Source: Clavelina lepadiformis
Taxonomy: Eukaryota; Chordata; Ascidiacea; Aplousobranchia; Clavelinidae
NCBI RefSeq assembly: GCF_947623445.1
Contig: NC_135244.1
Coordinates: 5,766,001-5,830,000, forward strand
Reading direction: 5' to 3'
DNA: 64,000 bases
This document shows positions 48,142 through 60,800 of the stretch, in pieces (position 1 is the first letter of the stretch; each line of letters begins with the position of its first letter). Under the pieces are notes generated by a model. That model did no database searches. It saw only the letters and a program-made list of their open reading frames with translations, and was not told the DNA's origin. A program made the position numbers and the translations under genes.

Positions 48142-48608
48142 AAAGGCTCTATACCAAATATTAAAGGTTGTGATACATACCATACCAGAATTGCACCGAA
48201 ATTTCGGCAGGAGAACCGACTAAAAATGCCCAGATCCGGTTTTCGGCCAAATTTATTTGTAGATTCGGCCAAAACCCGAATATTTGTGATGCGTCAAAAA
48301 CGTCAACGTGAACACTCCTTCATTGCAGGAAAACTTCACGGCGACGGATATCATTCTTGTTGAACGTTACAAAAAATCTAAGTATTTCAGTTAACTTCGA
48401 TAAATTTCTGTTGCAAATTACATCTGAGTATAGGCCTATGTTATTTAAAGTATCGTATTTCTTTCATTTTAAAAGTCGGGGATTAGAGGAAGTTCCTTTA
48501 CACGATTTGAATAATTATAATACTAAATTGCATGATCCGGCCGAAATAGTTCGGTTCTTCTTTACAAAAGTTCGGCTTCGGATCGAATCCAAACGATTTG
48601 GTAGACCC
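48142..48608. repeat. Possible degenerate MITE
   Basis: The left part (aggctctataccaaatat) and the reverse complement of the right part (aggggtctaccaaatcgt) agree at most positions, and the inside is rich in cggccgaa/ttcggcc repeats. No target duplication matches, so the borders are uncertain. Confidence 0.3.
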
Positions 48609-49831
48609 CTACCATACCAATGACACTTTACAAAGATATTTAAAGTATTACTCGATACAAAATCATATAAGTCATTATGATTAAATTTTAAATAATTTCC
48701 ATGTACAACAGTGTTTTTTGGACGTTACAGGAAGGTGCCTTAAAGATGCAACTGTGAGTATCTTCCAGACAATGTGCAGGACAGAGACAAGTTTAGTTTT
48801 TACTCTAAAAAAATTTGTAAATACTCAATAGTCTAAGGCACATTAATAACCTGCAAACGTTACATAAACATTTACAACTTTGGGACTTTCAGCTCTGGTC
48901 GCAATTACTCTACCACTACTACTTGATTGATCCCACTCGATTCTCTATTAGAAAATTATTCAACTCGATTTGAATCACAAAAAGTTTGGTATAAATTGTT
49001 CTAAAACATAACTGCTTACACATATGAAGTCTATGTATATATTTTTATGCCATAAAAACATTCAGTTTAAGCTTTAAAGAAAAGAAGTACAGTATTCTAT
49101 TAAGCTATAAGTTGCCCCCAAGTGACCCGTAAATCTTTGTTTACAGGAGTCCGGGCGGCATTTAGGATAGCCAACATTCAATATATTTTTAATTACAAGC
49201 GCACTTTGTAAGTTGGTAACGTTGAGTTCAAAATGTGAGGTCGTGATTAAAAATGTGTCGTACTATTTGACCATGTCACTAATGTATGAAGTATGCTGAA
49301 AAGCTTTTACAGCCCGTCTATGCCTAGCTATAATAAATGCGTTAGATTGGGTTTTTCACGTATTTTATCTGTCGTTGATGTTACAAAACATTTTGTACAT
49401 AAACAGTCTGGAAATTTTGCATCCAACTTGTTCAGACGAAACAAACACACATCTAGTCTAAACATAAATTGTGTTAATTGGACAACTGATGTTTGTCTCC
49501 TTGTGCTACGTCAGCACGAATATTGCGTTGGCACGCCGCATATATGCTGTAAATTCGTCGGTGAAATCAGATGCAAATTGTACACCGTTAAAACTTCTAA
49601 AAAGGTGTATTTGGCATAACTTGTGTCTGTGATGTAAAATTCTAGTATACAAGTTGTAAAAATAATGTTAAGTTTGTTGTAAACAGTGCAATGAATACAA
49701 AGTCAAAAACAAAGTGCATATTATAGTTAAACTAGTACAAAAATACAAAATCTATGTTGATATAAAAAATAAAGGCCTACACAATAAAAACCAAACAACT
49801 TAGATAAAAAAAAACAAATAAAAATAAATAT

Positions 49832-51368
49832 TTAAAGTGCTTTCATGCTTAAAAATTGGACATGGCTAGAGTCGTTCTCAGCGACAGACTGGCAGTTTTG
49901 TTCGGTAATTTGCTCTTGGCCAAACATTTTCCATATGCAAGTGCGGAGTCGATAAAAGCCAAAACCAACAATAAAATGTACAAGAGGTACGCCCACAAGT
50001 ATCATACCAAGCGACATTGCTATTGCTATACTAGGGTTATCTTGCCAGTTTAGAACACCGTAAACGTTCGAAATCGTACCCGACCAGTGTAAAATAAGCG
50101 TAAAAAACATATAAACAAGGCCAAATGACATGGCCCAATAAAAATGAAGTATCCTTATGGGGATGTCGTTTGCAAAAAGCTCAATCAAAGCAAGAAACGC
50201 GGCAATGACGTGGACGTGAATGTTGACGCTTAGAAGAGATTTACTAGGTTCGATAAGATCCTGTCCTCTGCCGACCCAGTATAAAATGCAAACGATCATT
50301 TCCGATGTTATAAAAATATTTAGGAGCACCCAGGTGATCACGTGATACCAGCGAAGCGTATCTTCTTCTTCCGGCTCGTTGGCTGATGACGTTGCGATTT
50401 GAGCACTTATTTGTTTGACGCGAGATGGTTTCGTGAAAATAGATGTCAAAAGAGCAGCAACTGCAAAAAGATTATTTATATTTTTCTGAAACATTTTATC
50501 TAAATTTAATAGATATTGTTCTATAACTTGTGCAGGCGCGTATATATGTAAGAATTTCGATCAAAAATACGGACGACAACCAAATGAGAAATAAAAAAAT
50601 ACTCCTAAAGAAGAAAGCAAAAACATGAACAACATGAAAATGCCAATATAATGAAAGCGAAGTTAGCACACTTTTATGTCGTATAAATGTAATGATGATT
50701 TTTGATGCCAGCATATAGTTTTAACGCTGTACCGATTGCATTTACTTTTTCCGACGTTGTTTTAGTGCAACCTTAGTTTTTGATATTGTTCTGCGAAAAC
50801 GTAGCACATTCGAAAGATTTTTTAAGATTACGTTTTAACCATAACTTTGCAATTTATTACATAACAAATTAACAGTGAACCAAGCCAAAATTTAATGCTA
50901 AACTATAGCTGTACTTCCAATTTAAACGATTGTGAACCCATTTAGCTAAGCTACTAATGTAGTTTGACAGCATACCGTGGCATAATGCGTTTGTTAATTA
51001 ACCTATGCTGTTGGTGAAGTAGTCACTTTCTATATCAAAAGTCTTAGATTAATGATTTCTTATAAAAACTATAACAGGAAAACAGCAAACTCTTCAAAAT
51101 TTCATACACAGTGGGCTGGAACTTTTGCAAGTGCATATTAAATATACACCATGACAGGTATTTATCAACTGCGGTTACGACAACTTTAGAGTTAGTTCAA
51201 CAAATAATACTCACCAAGGTACAGACACATATTTGCTTCCGCCCAGTGCGTTAAATAGGCGTAGTAATAAGGATCGATATTTGTCACTAAATCTGCAATC
51301 AGCCAACCCAGGCAGTAGAGCAACAGAAACACTCTGAAGCTCAGATGAATACGACGGTTTGAAGACCA
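49832..51368 (-). CDS. Rolling-stone-like multispan membrane protein (N-terminal exon not found)
   Basis: Two exons, 51368-51215 and 50460-49832 (stop), joined in phase 1, give about 260 residues. The first opens at WSSNRRIHLSFRVF after a strong acceptor, so an upstream exon with the start codon is missing from the model. Hydrophobic segments: VFLLLYCLGWLIADL, a long one around ITWVLLNIFITSEMIVCIL, NIHVHVIAAFLALIEL, FYWAMSFGLVYMFFTLIL and a C-terminal one around MSLGMILVGVPLVHFIVG. The LHWSGTISNVYGVLNWQDNP block between the last two is typical of the rolling stone (ROST) family, named after a Drosophila gene needed for myoblast fusion. The cytoplasmic tail is short and acidic. The family call rests on this pattern; the biochemical role is unknown. 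Confidence 0.8.
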
Positions 51369-53394
51369 CTGAAAAAAAAACTGTCGCTTATCACTTATGA
51401 GTCATGAACGCTAGTTACGTCGCTTCAAAAATGGATTATTTTGAGATTAGAAATTTTCATTTACAGAGTGCGCTTATATGAGCGAAATTATTATTATAGG
51501 TTATTCAGGAAATAATTTCGCCGATTTAAAACAGAAAACAGATTTCTTACAGCTGAAATATATGACTTATATAATAATCAACCATTTCAAGTTCTTCTAA
51601 CACAATATTTCGGTACCCACCTGTAGCCTGATAAATCGGTTTGAAGAACAACTGCTAAACTTAAAATGTTTCAATCTGAATTCATCGCGAAATGAAACCA
51701 AATTTGACGTCATTTAATCAAGGTACTCGCTGTGAAAGGGATGCGATTGTAAATTCTTAACGTAACCAAAAAACGGATTAATATTTCAGACGCTCCAGTT
51801 TAATTACAGTATGCAAGATCACACTAAAATTAAATATTTGGCAAAGTATATTGTGCATTAAAAGCTATATTGCAATTTTTTCCTATTCAGATACGGCTAG
51901 TCACCATGGACACACTTTCACACTAAGCTACTCGACCTATAGCTGGTTAGTCTATAGTCTATACTCTATACGTTTTCACAATTCAGATAAAAATGAAAAA
52001 TTTGTCAGTATTTCTCCTGACAAGTTTTGCGCGTTCGATGGTGTTTACCTGGACCTTTATTATTTGAAAATTATGACATAATATGCTATACCTGACATAA
52101 TCTTACCTTCTATTTTAAATGTAACTTCAATGTAACCCTCAACAATAAAAAAAACAATCTTTAGCACGCATTTTCAATCTGACCGCCTACCATTAACCAC
52201 AGGCTGCGTGACTTACTTCCGGTAAAATGCAGTCACTTTCTAATCAAAAATATCTTAAAACACTTTTCTAATACCATTTCAAAATCTTACCGCTATAATG
52301 GATTGAATGAACCTTTAGCTACAAACGACATTAAAGTCCCCAAAACATGCTCACATGAAGCATAGACATTGACGACATGATTCGGTACTTCATGCGTATT
52401 TCCTAATTATTCTCAAGGGTTCGTGACGTCATTAAAAACAATTTCGCTTTCAATAACAATATGAGTAACGCGTTTGTTTTTTCCTACCTTCCATTTATTA
52501 TTACAGCATGACATAACTCTGATAATTTCTATATATTCTACATAAACTTTTAGGATTGTATTTAGTTGGTTTGCTTGTACATAATCTACTCTAACCTCAT
52601 CTGTGTAAGTAACCAAGTGCTGTGATAACATTTTGACAGGAAATATCGCGGAGGCGTGCAAACATCACGTGTCATGATTAGCCAGCTACAGTAACTTATG
52701 GTTCTGTCATGACCCTCCACTTTCATAAGCACGTTTTTCTGCAGAAAACATTTATTTCAACGCTTGCGGCTATTGCCCGTGTTACGTTTTCAAAAACCTA
52801 TGATCACCAGCACTGCAAACTTTCTAGACCTTTATACTGATCAGTGATCACCAATTTCGAATATATAGTGTGCTTCTACTGTAGACTCAAAGTGTTGTTG
52901 TTTTGTGTGATCACTATAATAAGGTGTTCAATTACAATTTTCAAACTAATAAAGAATCCTATACGTTATCTTGCGGAAAGGTACTGTGGAAGTATATAGA
53001 AGTATACAGTGGAAGCAGAAGTGTATTTATTATTATTATTCGTATTGTATTTGTAGAAGTGTATACATAACTGTATCTCGCGTCAATCTTTCCGAAAAGC
53101 GAAAAAATTACGTCATCACAATTCACAATGTACCTGACCACAACAACTACAACCAGTCAAACGCGGTTGGACTATTGACTGAATTTAATTTAATTTTGAA
53201 TGACTTCGACATAACACCTTATATATATAGGATGACGTATGGTCGTTTTTCAACCTTTGTTCCCTTGTTATAGAGTTGGACAACTTACAAAGGTCAAAGA
53301 GAATGACCTCATCGAGATCATAGTAACGCTCTTCGACCAAATACGCTTCCAGCTGTGATTCATTATGAGTCATAAATTATTTTTTATTTATACT
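51369..53394. other. 5' flank of the rolling-stone-like gene
   Basis: No exon could be assigned with confidence, although the missing first exon should lie here. On the minus strand, ttcttcaaaccg at about 51633-51645 echoes the start of the known exon at 51368 (tcttcaaaccg). Two palindromic CREs occur (51705-51712 and 52424-52431). Confidence 0.4.
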
Positions 53395-55137
53395 AGGGCA
53401 ATTATTTTTTGACTTGTCAAAAAAAGTCAAAATTTGGTCAAATTTTTAGCGTTAGGTCAAAATATGTCAAAATTGTTTACAAGGTCAAAATTTTTTACAA
53501 ACTGCATTGCCGTGGTTTCGTAGAGGTTGCACTGTCATTGAACTTTTCATTTTACATTTTACACCTTGTAGCCTACTTTAAACTGTTGTAAATGGCCCAT
53601 TGTCTACGTATTGTGAATCATAAACCATTAAGTGAAATAATTAGGTTGATATGGTGTGATGCTCAACACATCTCAAAACGTGTAAAATTTTTGCAAGGTC
53701 CTAAGTCATTTTGCGGCAGCTGTAGGTTAGGTGCAGCTCTTGTTTCGGTTTTGCTTTAGATACTTCATGTGTATCTCTAGTTTAGACAAATGTATTGAAC
53801 AGTTTTTGTTGTGTCTTAGCTGCTGTGTTTTGGCAGTGATTTGTAATTAGCTCATTTCCATTTTCAGAATAGGCTAGGTCCGTGTTCAGATTTTGCCCTT
53901 CTGTTAGACTTTTGCACATTCTTTCGTTTTAGTTAGATTACCTTGGCATTTTACCTTGGGCAGCGAGTGCCATCTGAGGGATCCTGCCGTGCGCATGTAA
54001 ATAAGTTAGCTGGAGACAAGGTAAAGCTAATCAAGGAGCGTCTCTATGGCAAGCACGTATTTCTCATAGTTGACGAGAGCGAAGTTGTTGGCAGCAAGTA
54101 CTTCAATATACTCATTGGCGACATTGCTGTGCCAGAAAAAACATACATCTTAGACTGCAGCATTGTGGAGACAGTGAACCAGCACGTAGTGGCAGTGAAG
54201 ATTGACGACGCACTGAAGAAGCTGGACATTGAAAGAAACAATTTCGTTCTTCTGCTTTCCGATGCAGCCAGGTATATGACTGCTTGCACTACCGCGATGA
54301 AGATCCTCTTCCCGCGACTCTTTCACGTCACCTGCTTGGCTCATCTGCTGCACAACTGCGCTGAGAAAGTGCGCGGTCACTTCCCAGAGGTTGACAACCT
54401 CATTGCAACAGTGAAGGCGGTAACAGTGAAGAACTAGCACCGACGCCACCAGTTCAACATGATCGGCAGTCCGCCACAGCCAGTGCTCACTCGCTGGGGA
54501 ACGTGGCTAAATGCTGCAGAATACTACGCCAAGAATCTCGTGGAAGTGCGCCACATTGTCAATTCGTTTGAAGGCGATGGTGTTTTGGTAAAGCGAGCAA
54601 AAGCAGCTGTGAATGATTGCAAAGTTATAGATTCTCTGGTCAATATCCAGCGCGACTACCAAGCACTGCCGCAGCTTATCAAAAAGATGGAGAGCTCCCA
54701 CTACACGATTAAAGAAGCTCACGCCGATATCTCAAATCTGAATCTGAAACAAGACTGCGTGGACATTGGTTCTTATATCAAGAAGCGTATGATGAAAAAC
54801 TGCGATGTAGACAACATTGTCAGTATGAAGCAACAGGGTGTGTCACCAGCAGTATACGCTGAACTTCAGTGCTGCCAGCCAACAACTGCTGCTGTTGAAC
54901 GTTCTTTCTCCATTCTTGGCAAGCTACTTCGTAAGGACAGACAGTTCCTACCAGATAATGTAAAAAAGTATCTCTCGTTGTACTACAATAAATTTTAACG
55001 TTTTGTACAATAAAGCGTAATTTAACTACTTGAATTCTTCATATGTCAAAATTTGTCAAAAAAAAGTTTTTTAATGTCAAAATTTTCAATTTTTAGGTCA
55101 AAATTTTTAGTTTTTTAGGTCAAAAAATAATTGCCCT
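53395..55137 (+). mobile_element. hAT transposon, near full length
   Basis: A 1,743-bp element with perfect 19-bp terminal inverted repeats (agggcaattattttttgac; 53395-53413 and 55119-55137) and clusters of subterminal 'gtcaaaa' repeats at both ends, the likely transposase-binding sites. It encodes a hAT transposase broken by one stop codon. No matching 8-bp target duplication is evident, suggesting age or local rearrangement. The deleted copy at 39802-40670 shares both ends. Confidence 0.88.
53943..54998 (+). pseudogene. hAT transposase with one in-frame stop
   Basis: Two open stretches in the same frame, 53943-54437 and 54438-54998, are separated only by a TAG at 54435-54437. The first has the RNase-H-like core start (VFLIVDESEVVGSKYFN, with a candidate catalytic Asp), a LSDAARYM block and the CLAHLLHN helix. 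The second has the tryptophan block (LTRWGTWLNAAEYY) and ends with a clear hATC dimerisation region (TAAVERSFSILGKLL ... LSLYYNKF). About 350 residues is short for hAT transposases, and no BED zinc finger is visible upstream. Apart from the TAG no other lesion was seen in this part. The family looks like the hAT subgroup with short proteins; finer placement needs a search. Confidence 0.85.
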
Positions 55138-56664
55138 AATTATGACCAATCAAGTAAGGAGAAAAACTGTATTCGCTTCGTTTTTAACCTGGAAAGGTTC
55201 CGTTCCACTAGCGGCTAAAGGAAAGTCTAAAAATCTTTTCCTATACAATGCACTAAAGTGCTAAACAGAACGTGGAACGAAATTTACCGCAAATAAATTC
55301 TTCGATTGCCCTTACATATGCGCTAAATAGTTCAAATAAAAAGTGGGAGATGTTTTACTTTTAAATCCATTCAAAAAACAGTCAAGCTAGCAACATTGCT
55401 GCCGACGAGTAACGTATATAGGCTACGCTTTTTTACGTCCAGGATATACATTTTCGTTTAGATGTTTACCAAATCTTACGACAATTTGCACATACTGTCT
55501 AAACGTGTAACCTGTCTCAAACTTACATATATCACATGCAATCTGAAGTGAATTTTCAGTACCGAGTCGAATGCTTAATCTTTCATCCTAACAGCCTACA
55601 GAGCCAGTTAAAGATAATTACCAACGGGTCTTGTATGTTGTAGCCTACAGTTTTCTATACTTGGTACTGCAAATAGTTGGCTAAATGAATTTTGTTTTGA
55701 GATGCCTGGTCTGAGAGATGCTTGTATTGTGTGACCCACTGTTACAAATTAAGGCGCATTTGCCAGAATTTGCAATTAACTATAAATCATTGTCCGATAT
55801 CATGTTTTATCTTTAAATACCCGACAGTAAAAGCAGTGAAATGTAACTGTTTTTTTTTGAAGATCCACAGTCACGAAAAAATGTTTCAACTGATGTTGCA
55901 ACCATTGCCGTCATGACCTGCGGTAGACTGAGTTACAACTGTCAACTCTAGCCCTACATGTACGCCGTTTTAAATAATTTCGTATAGATTTACAGTGGCC
56001 AAAGCACAAAATTTTCCAACCAGAAATGTAATTCTTAAGGAATAAAAAACCTACGTTCAGAGTCAGACTTATAACGAACTTGCATTTCTTTCAGGTGTGG
56101 CCTACAAAGATCACACAACTAGGCCCTAGCAGCAACTTCACCGCAGAAAACCCCGCACGGTCTTTACCGGCTTCGCGTTTTTATGCAGCCGATCACGATT
56201 ATATGTCATTCTTCGTTTTCATGAGAGTTATGCTACACGGGTGGCGTAACTTAGTTGTTTTGTTTGTCAATCAACTTATTAAAATAGGTCATGATGAGTG
56301 ATATATAACGCGCATGTTGCAATTAATGGTGAGGCCCGCCCACAAAAAGTTTATAAATTCCCATGTAAGAAATCCGTTTATGAAACATTATATCAGACAA
56401 ACATTACAACTACTACAGTTAATTACTGTTAACTACAGTTAATTTTTATAAACCAAGTAATGTTGGTAAAATTTGAAATACAATTGTAAAAATTAAAATA
56501 AATTTAAATAATCATAGATAACAATTAATCGGTAACGGGCGATATCGTTTCTTTTGCAAGTGAAATTGTGTCGTTCTTTGTTTGATAAATAATCAGTTTT
56601 AATTCATCAGTTATTGCTAAAATTGTTATAACATAAAGATTCTCAACATTGGTGCTGAGTAAAC
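55138..56664. other. Intergenic, nothing recognised
   Basis: 1.5 kb of AT-rich sequence with only short chance frames on both strands. Confidence 0.5.
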
Positions 56665-57157
56665 TAGAGTTACCATATTTGATAATGCGCAATCCCTGAC
56701 AAATTTACCTCCGTTGCATTGACCAACTTTAGAATACTGTATTACCAAAGTACATTCCCCCCATTGCTTTTTTGTGAAAGAAGGATAAACACGAAACAAT
56801 AGAAAAACAGCAAAGAAATGTTGCATTGCAATACACGAATACAAGTTTGCTTCTAAAGAGTAACATTTATGATAACGAAAATTAGCACAGAATTTTTACA
56901 AAATACCCTCCAAGGTAATTACAAGTAATGAACGTATAGCAGTTTATAAACAAAAGTCTACTCTCCCTCATATCAATCGTTCTTTTCCAACGATCTGATT
57001 TTTTTCAACAAGCTCTTGTTGGACTTCAAAAACACATAAAATCCCAATTTTAAAAATTCCCGGACTTTTAAGCACATTTTAGCATTTCTCCCTGATGCAG
57101 ATGTAAACACTTAATTCCCTGGCATGTCAGGGAAAATCCTGACGAATGGCAACCCTA
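56665..57157. mobile_element. hAT MITE
   Basis: A 493-bp non-coding element flanked by a perfect 8-bp direct repeat gagtaaac (56657-56664 and 57158-57165). The ends are inverted repeats with mismatches: tagagttaccat on the left, and the reverse complement of atggcaacccta on the right. It lies just past the 3' end of RMC1. Confidence 0.82.
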
Positions 57158-57691
57158 GAGTAAACTGAATTCTGCATAATTGCAATATAACCTAACTCAC
57201 TGCAGTGTGGTGAAATTAATTGTTTCCCAAAATCTATACAAATTGTCACTTTGCAATTGAAGAGTTTTGTTTTACTCGCAAGCTAGACCAAACAGAAGTC
57301 CTCATCTCGAAATGAAAGCTGGGACTTTTAAGCACATTGGGCAGTCGGTATTTAGAATGTAACGTCTGTAACAGCGTCGGTATTTTGCATAAAATGCACC
57401 AATATTCGGTACCGAGTTAAAAAGATGTAGTTCTGAATAATCCCCATGAATATTTTGGCATATCCCGTTTAATAGCAGCTGTTTGGCAATATTGTTTGCG
57501 GAGACTGGGCATGTTTTTTGCGTTTGAGATGCATCCAGTGAGGCTACGTAGCATAGCACATGGCTATGAGAAGTTCTCCACACCTTCCTGCTGGAATAAG
57601 CAAAGTTAATTCTTTGTACCGTTTCCTTACCAGCTACCTTAACGTATTACTGAAAAAATTCCAGTCGAGTCGAACCTACTGTAGTGACCTA

Positions 57692-57697
57692 TTTATT
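57692..57697 (-). terminator. RMC1 polyadenylation signal candidate
   Basis: TTTATT on the plus strand is AATAAA on the minus strand, about 170 bases past the RMC1 stop codon. It is the first such hexamer downstream of the stop. Confidence 0.5.
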
Positions 57698-57865
57698 TCA
57701 ATAAAATTAAAAAGCTGAAAAGCAACACATATTGCACGCATAAAGAGCAAGAAAACTAAGATCAGAAGCAAACATATGAAGTAGAAACGTTCAGCGAAAA
57801 AATGGCTGCTCTACTATTCGTGTTGTGAGCCTTTCATGTGTTCGTGAAGTATTGCTTCTATTTTT

Positions 57866-60800
57866 TCAGGCAGACTTGACAACATCGGTGGCAAAGAGAC
57901 GAATGTAATGATCCATGAATTCGTTGCAACGCTCTTCTGAAAGAATGTTAATAAAAATCAAACACCTATCTAACGACACCAGTTATAAAAATAACGACGT
58001 AATATCATAGTCATTGTTCAGTCAAAGAGCACAAATTTTAGGTCCATGTATTAATAACACTTCTACGTTTTTGCGAAGAGTTACTTTCAGTAAATTCTGG
58101 CTTCCCATTCAAACGTATGTTTCTGGCTTCAAAGAACTTGTACACAGTGTAAAACAACATATCGTCGTGCGTGGAGGCGTTCAAGAACTTCCGAGCTGGA
58201 ACCAAATCATACATTCCGACATGACGTATAAAGCGAAGTGCCGGCAGTATCTTAAAAAGAGCATATTAGACTATTAGAGGGCGGTAAATACTGGAATATT
58301 AAAAGCTACAGAAAAAGCTGAATTGGTATAATGACCGTGAGCAGGACAAATTAAATTAGGTTCTGGATAGACATTTGCTAATCCTGCTCGATTAGCAACA
58401 ATTGTATCACAATCACGGTAAGTAAAGTGTCGATGCAAAATATTCTTTTGAAATCACCAACCATTTGCTTAGACAGCATAACTTCGATTACTTGTTCATC
58501 TGACGTTGCTAATCTCTGATAAAAAAGCAAAGAACAAAAATGTTTAACATCGCAAGTTGCCAAGAGCAAAATCTAAAATGACGAAAAAGGCGATCATTCT
58601 ACACAACACCAGCCCGTAGCGTTGTAGACCGAGGAAGAAACTAAAGTAAGGTAGAACCATGTATTGCACGAACGGGTGAAAGTCCATTGAGATTTGACTC
58701 AAATATCAACGGATTTGATTTTATTCTCACAGATTTTTGTATAATTTCTCTGTTGAATTTATATTGTAACCTTAGATTTCGGTGATACGTCCAGTTCCAC
58801 ACACTGCAGCACTTGCTGGCACAGTGTGTGGCACTGCAGCGAATAATTCTTATTGTGACCATACACGGTGCAGTGCTAGATTTTTGGCGAACGAACCTTG
58901 AGCATATCCAAAGCCATTTCAAAACATGCCGGATGTGTGCTCTCTAGTGACAGCAGGTGGCATGCAACTAGCTTGGAATCTCTGATCACTTTGTGATGTA
59001 AGAATTGCTGAAGCTGGAAAGTTCCACCGCCATTTACCATTACAGTAATAAGAAGTTCGTATATGAAATGCTGGCGGAATGGAAATTTATTACAGTGTAT
59101 AATTTAGAGGTAGCACAATTTAGATACTGCATGTGTTTCTGTGTATTACTGATTAACTGTAGAATTATGTAACAAACATACTGATGCCAAAGCAATACGA
59201 CTATTACACGATAAATATATGATAAGTAATGTCACAGCTAACGATACTGCTTAGAAAAAATGCCGTATCTACTTACCTTGACTTTAATTTTCAAGCTGTC
59301 AAGTGATTTTAAATATTCTGTTAAAACAGCAAACTTGAACTGATAGTCGATATTTTTGTTGGCGGCAAAGGGTTCAAGAATTTGCGTGAAGACGTCGTTC
59401 TGATCGAGGACAACGTTGTTACGATGATGTGGGACGTGACGGACATCTGGCTGGGATTCCAATTTCTGCAACAAACAACTTTTAACATACAGTACCACTT
59501 ACTGATAGTACGATAACAGGAAATACATATTGACACTGACTTGCTCGTAAAACTGCTCCGCGTCGATATAGTCCTTGTAGACTTGGTTGAGCTTGGAGAA
59601 GATGCTTGCAACGTGAGTGACAGGTGCTCGGTGAATGGGTGAAAGTGCTGAATTTGTACATGATACACATAAACATGATTTCTAAGTACTTTATTATCTG
59701 TTAGCTTTATATGCAGTAACATGGAAAAATCTAGTAATTGCATCTTTAGCATCATCAAAACAAGTCAATTTATACACCTTGTTTACAAACTTCTAATATT
59801 GTTGGCTTGCTTGATTTTCTCAATAGAAGGAAGTCAAGTAGGTGACACTAGGAAAGCAAATAGTACGTATTCAAAGGAAAAATCACATGAAAACGATTGA
59901 AGAATAAAAACGTTTGACAACACCAATAGTATTCCGCTACAAAATTTATTTACACTTTAAACATAAAGTTAACTCTAAAGGGCTCCAAAGCAAGTATTGT
60001 ACTGATGAGATTGTATAGCAAGTGAAAATAACTATATCGCCTGAGCAAAACAATATACTTATTATTATGTCATTTCCTAATTACTTGATCAAAAAACATA
60101 TCACTGATGTCTGTTAGGATCAGCTTGAGGTACCACATGCAGCCAAGAGCGGCATCTATGACGATGTTCGGATGAAATACGATCCAAGAATTCGCATCTA
60201 GAACAAAGAATATGACACTACACCTGCGAGGCACAGTTGAAAACAAACATAAATGTGCAATTTGAAATTAGTCATAGTAATCATAGCTTATAAAAGACAT
60301 AGAAGAAGTACAAAAAAATATCCACCAAGTGCATCCAGAAAGAACGAAGCAACGAGAAACATGCTTACAGCCAAATCATTACGTATCTGCATGTTAAGCA
60401 TGGCAATAAATATTCAAAGTGAATTTTCAGACTTACATAGATCACATTCTCTGTCAAGAGTCTCCGTCTTTAGCTTAACAGTGTTAAACTCTGAAAAAAA
60501 AAAAATCAAATAAAATCCACAAGTGAACTTGAACATTTCTGCTAAACTGACAGATATTTAATAATAATTAATCATTAAACATATCAGTAAGAAAGGATTT
60601 TGATAAACATTTTCGGCCCCCGTATTGTCACAGTTAGAGCATTAAACTTTAAAGTACACAGCTTCAGTTCAATATTCAGCGATGCTATAGAATCATCATT
60701 ATGACTCTGGGCGAGGCATTAACAACACTTGCTCTTGTATAGTTTTTCAAGTGAACCACTACCAGCAAAACCTTAAAAGCCAAATAATAATGTGCAGCAA

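Larger units (their letters stand above)
46405..49831. other. Intergenic, 5' flank of gene B
   Basis: No supported gene in 3.4 kb. It contains a palindromic CRE (TGACGTCA, 47797-47804), a tRNA-like stretch near 47176-47247 and a probable degenerate MITE at about 48142-48608, described separately. Confidence 0.45.

Noticed and set aside
54044..54449. Minus-strand frames over the hAT element
   Set aside because: Antisense to the clearly recognisable transposase frame.
59321..59758. 145-codon minus-strand frame with Ser/Thr-rich product
   Set aside because: It is the wrong frame across two RMC1 exons and an intron; the in-frame reading matches RMC1.
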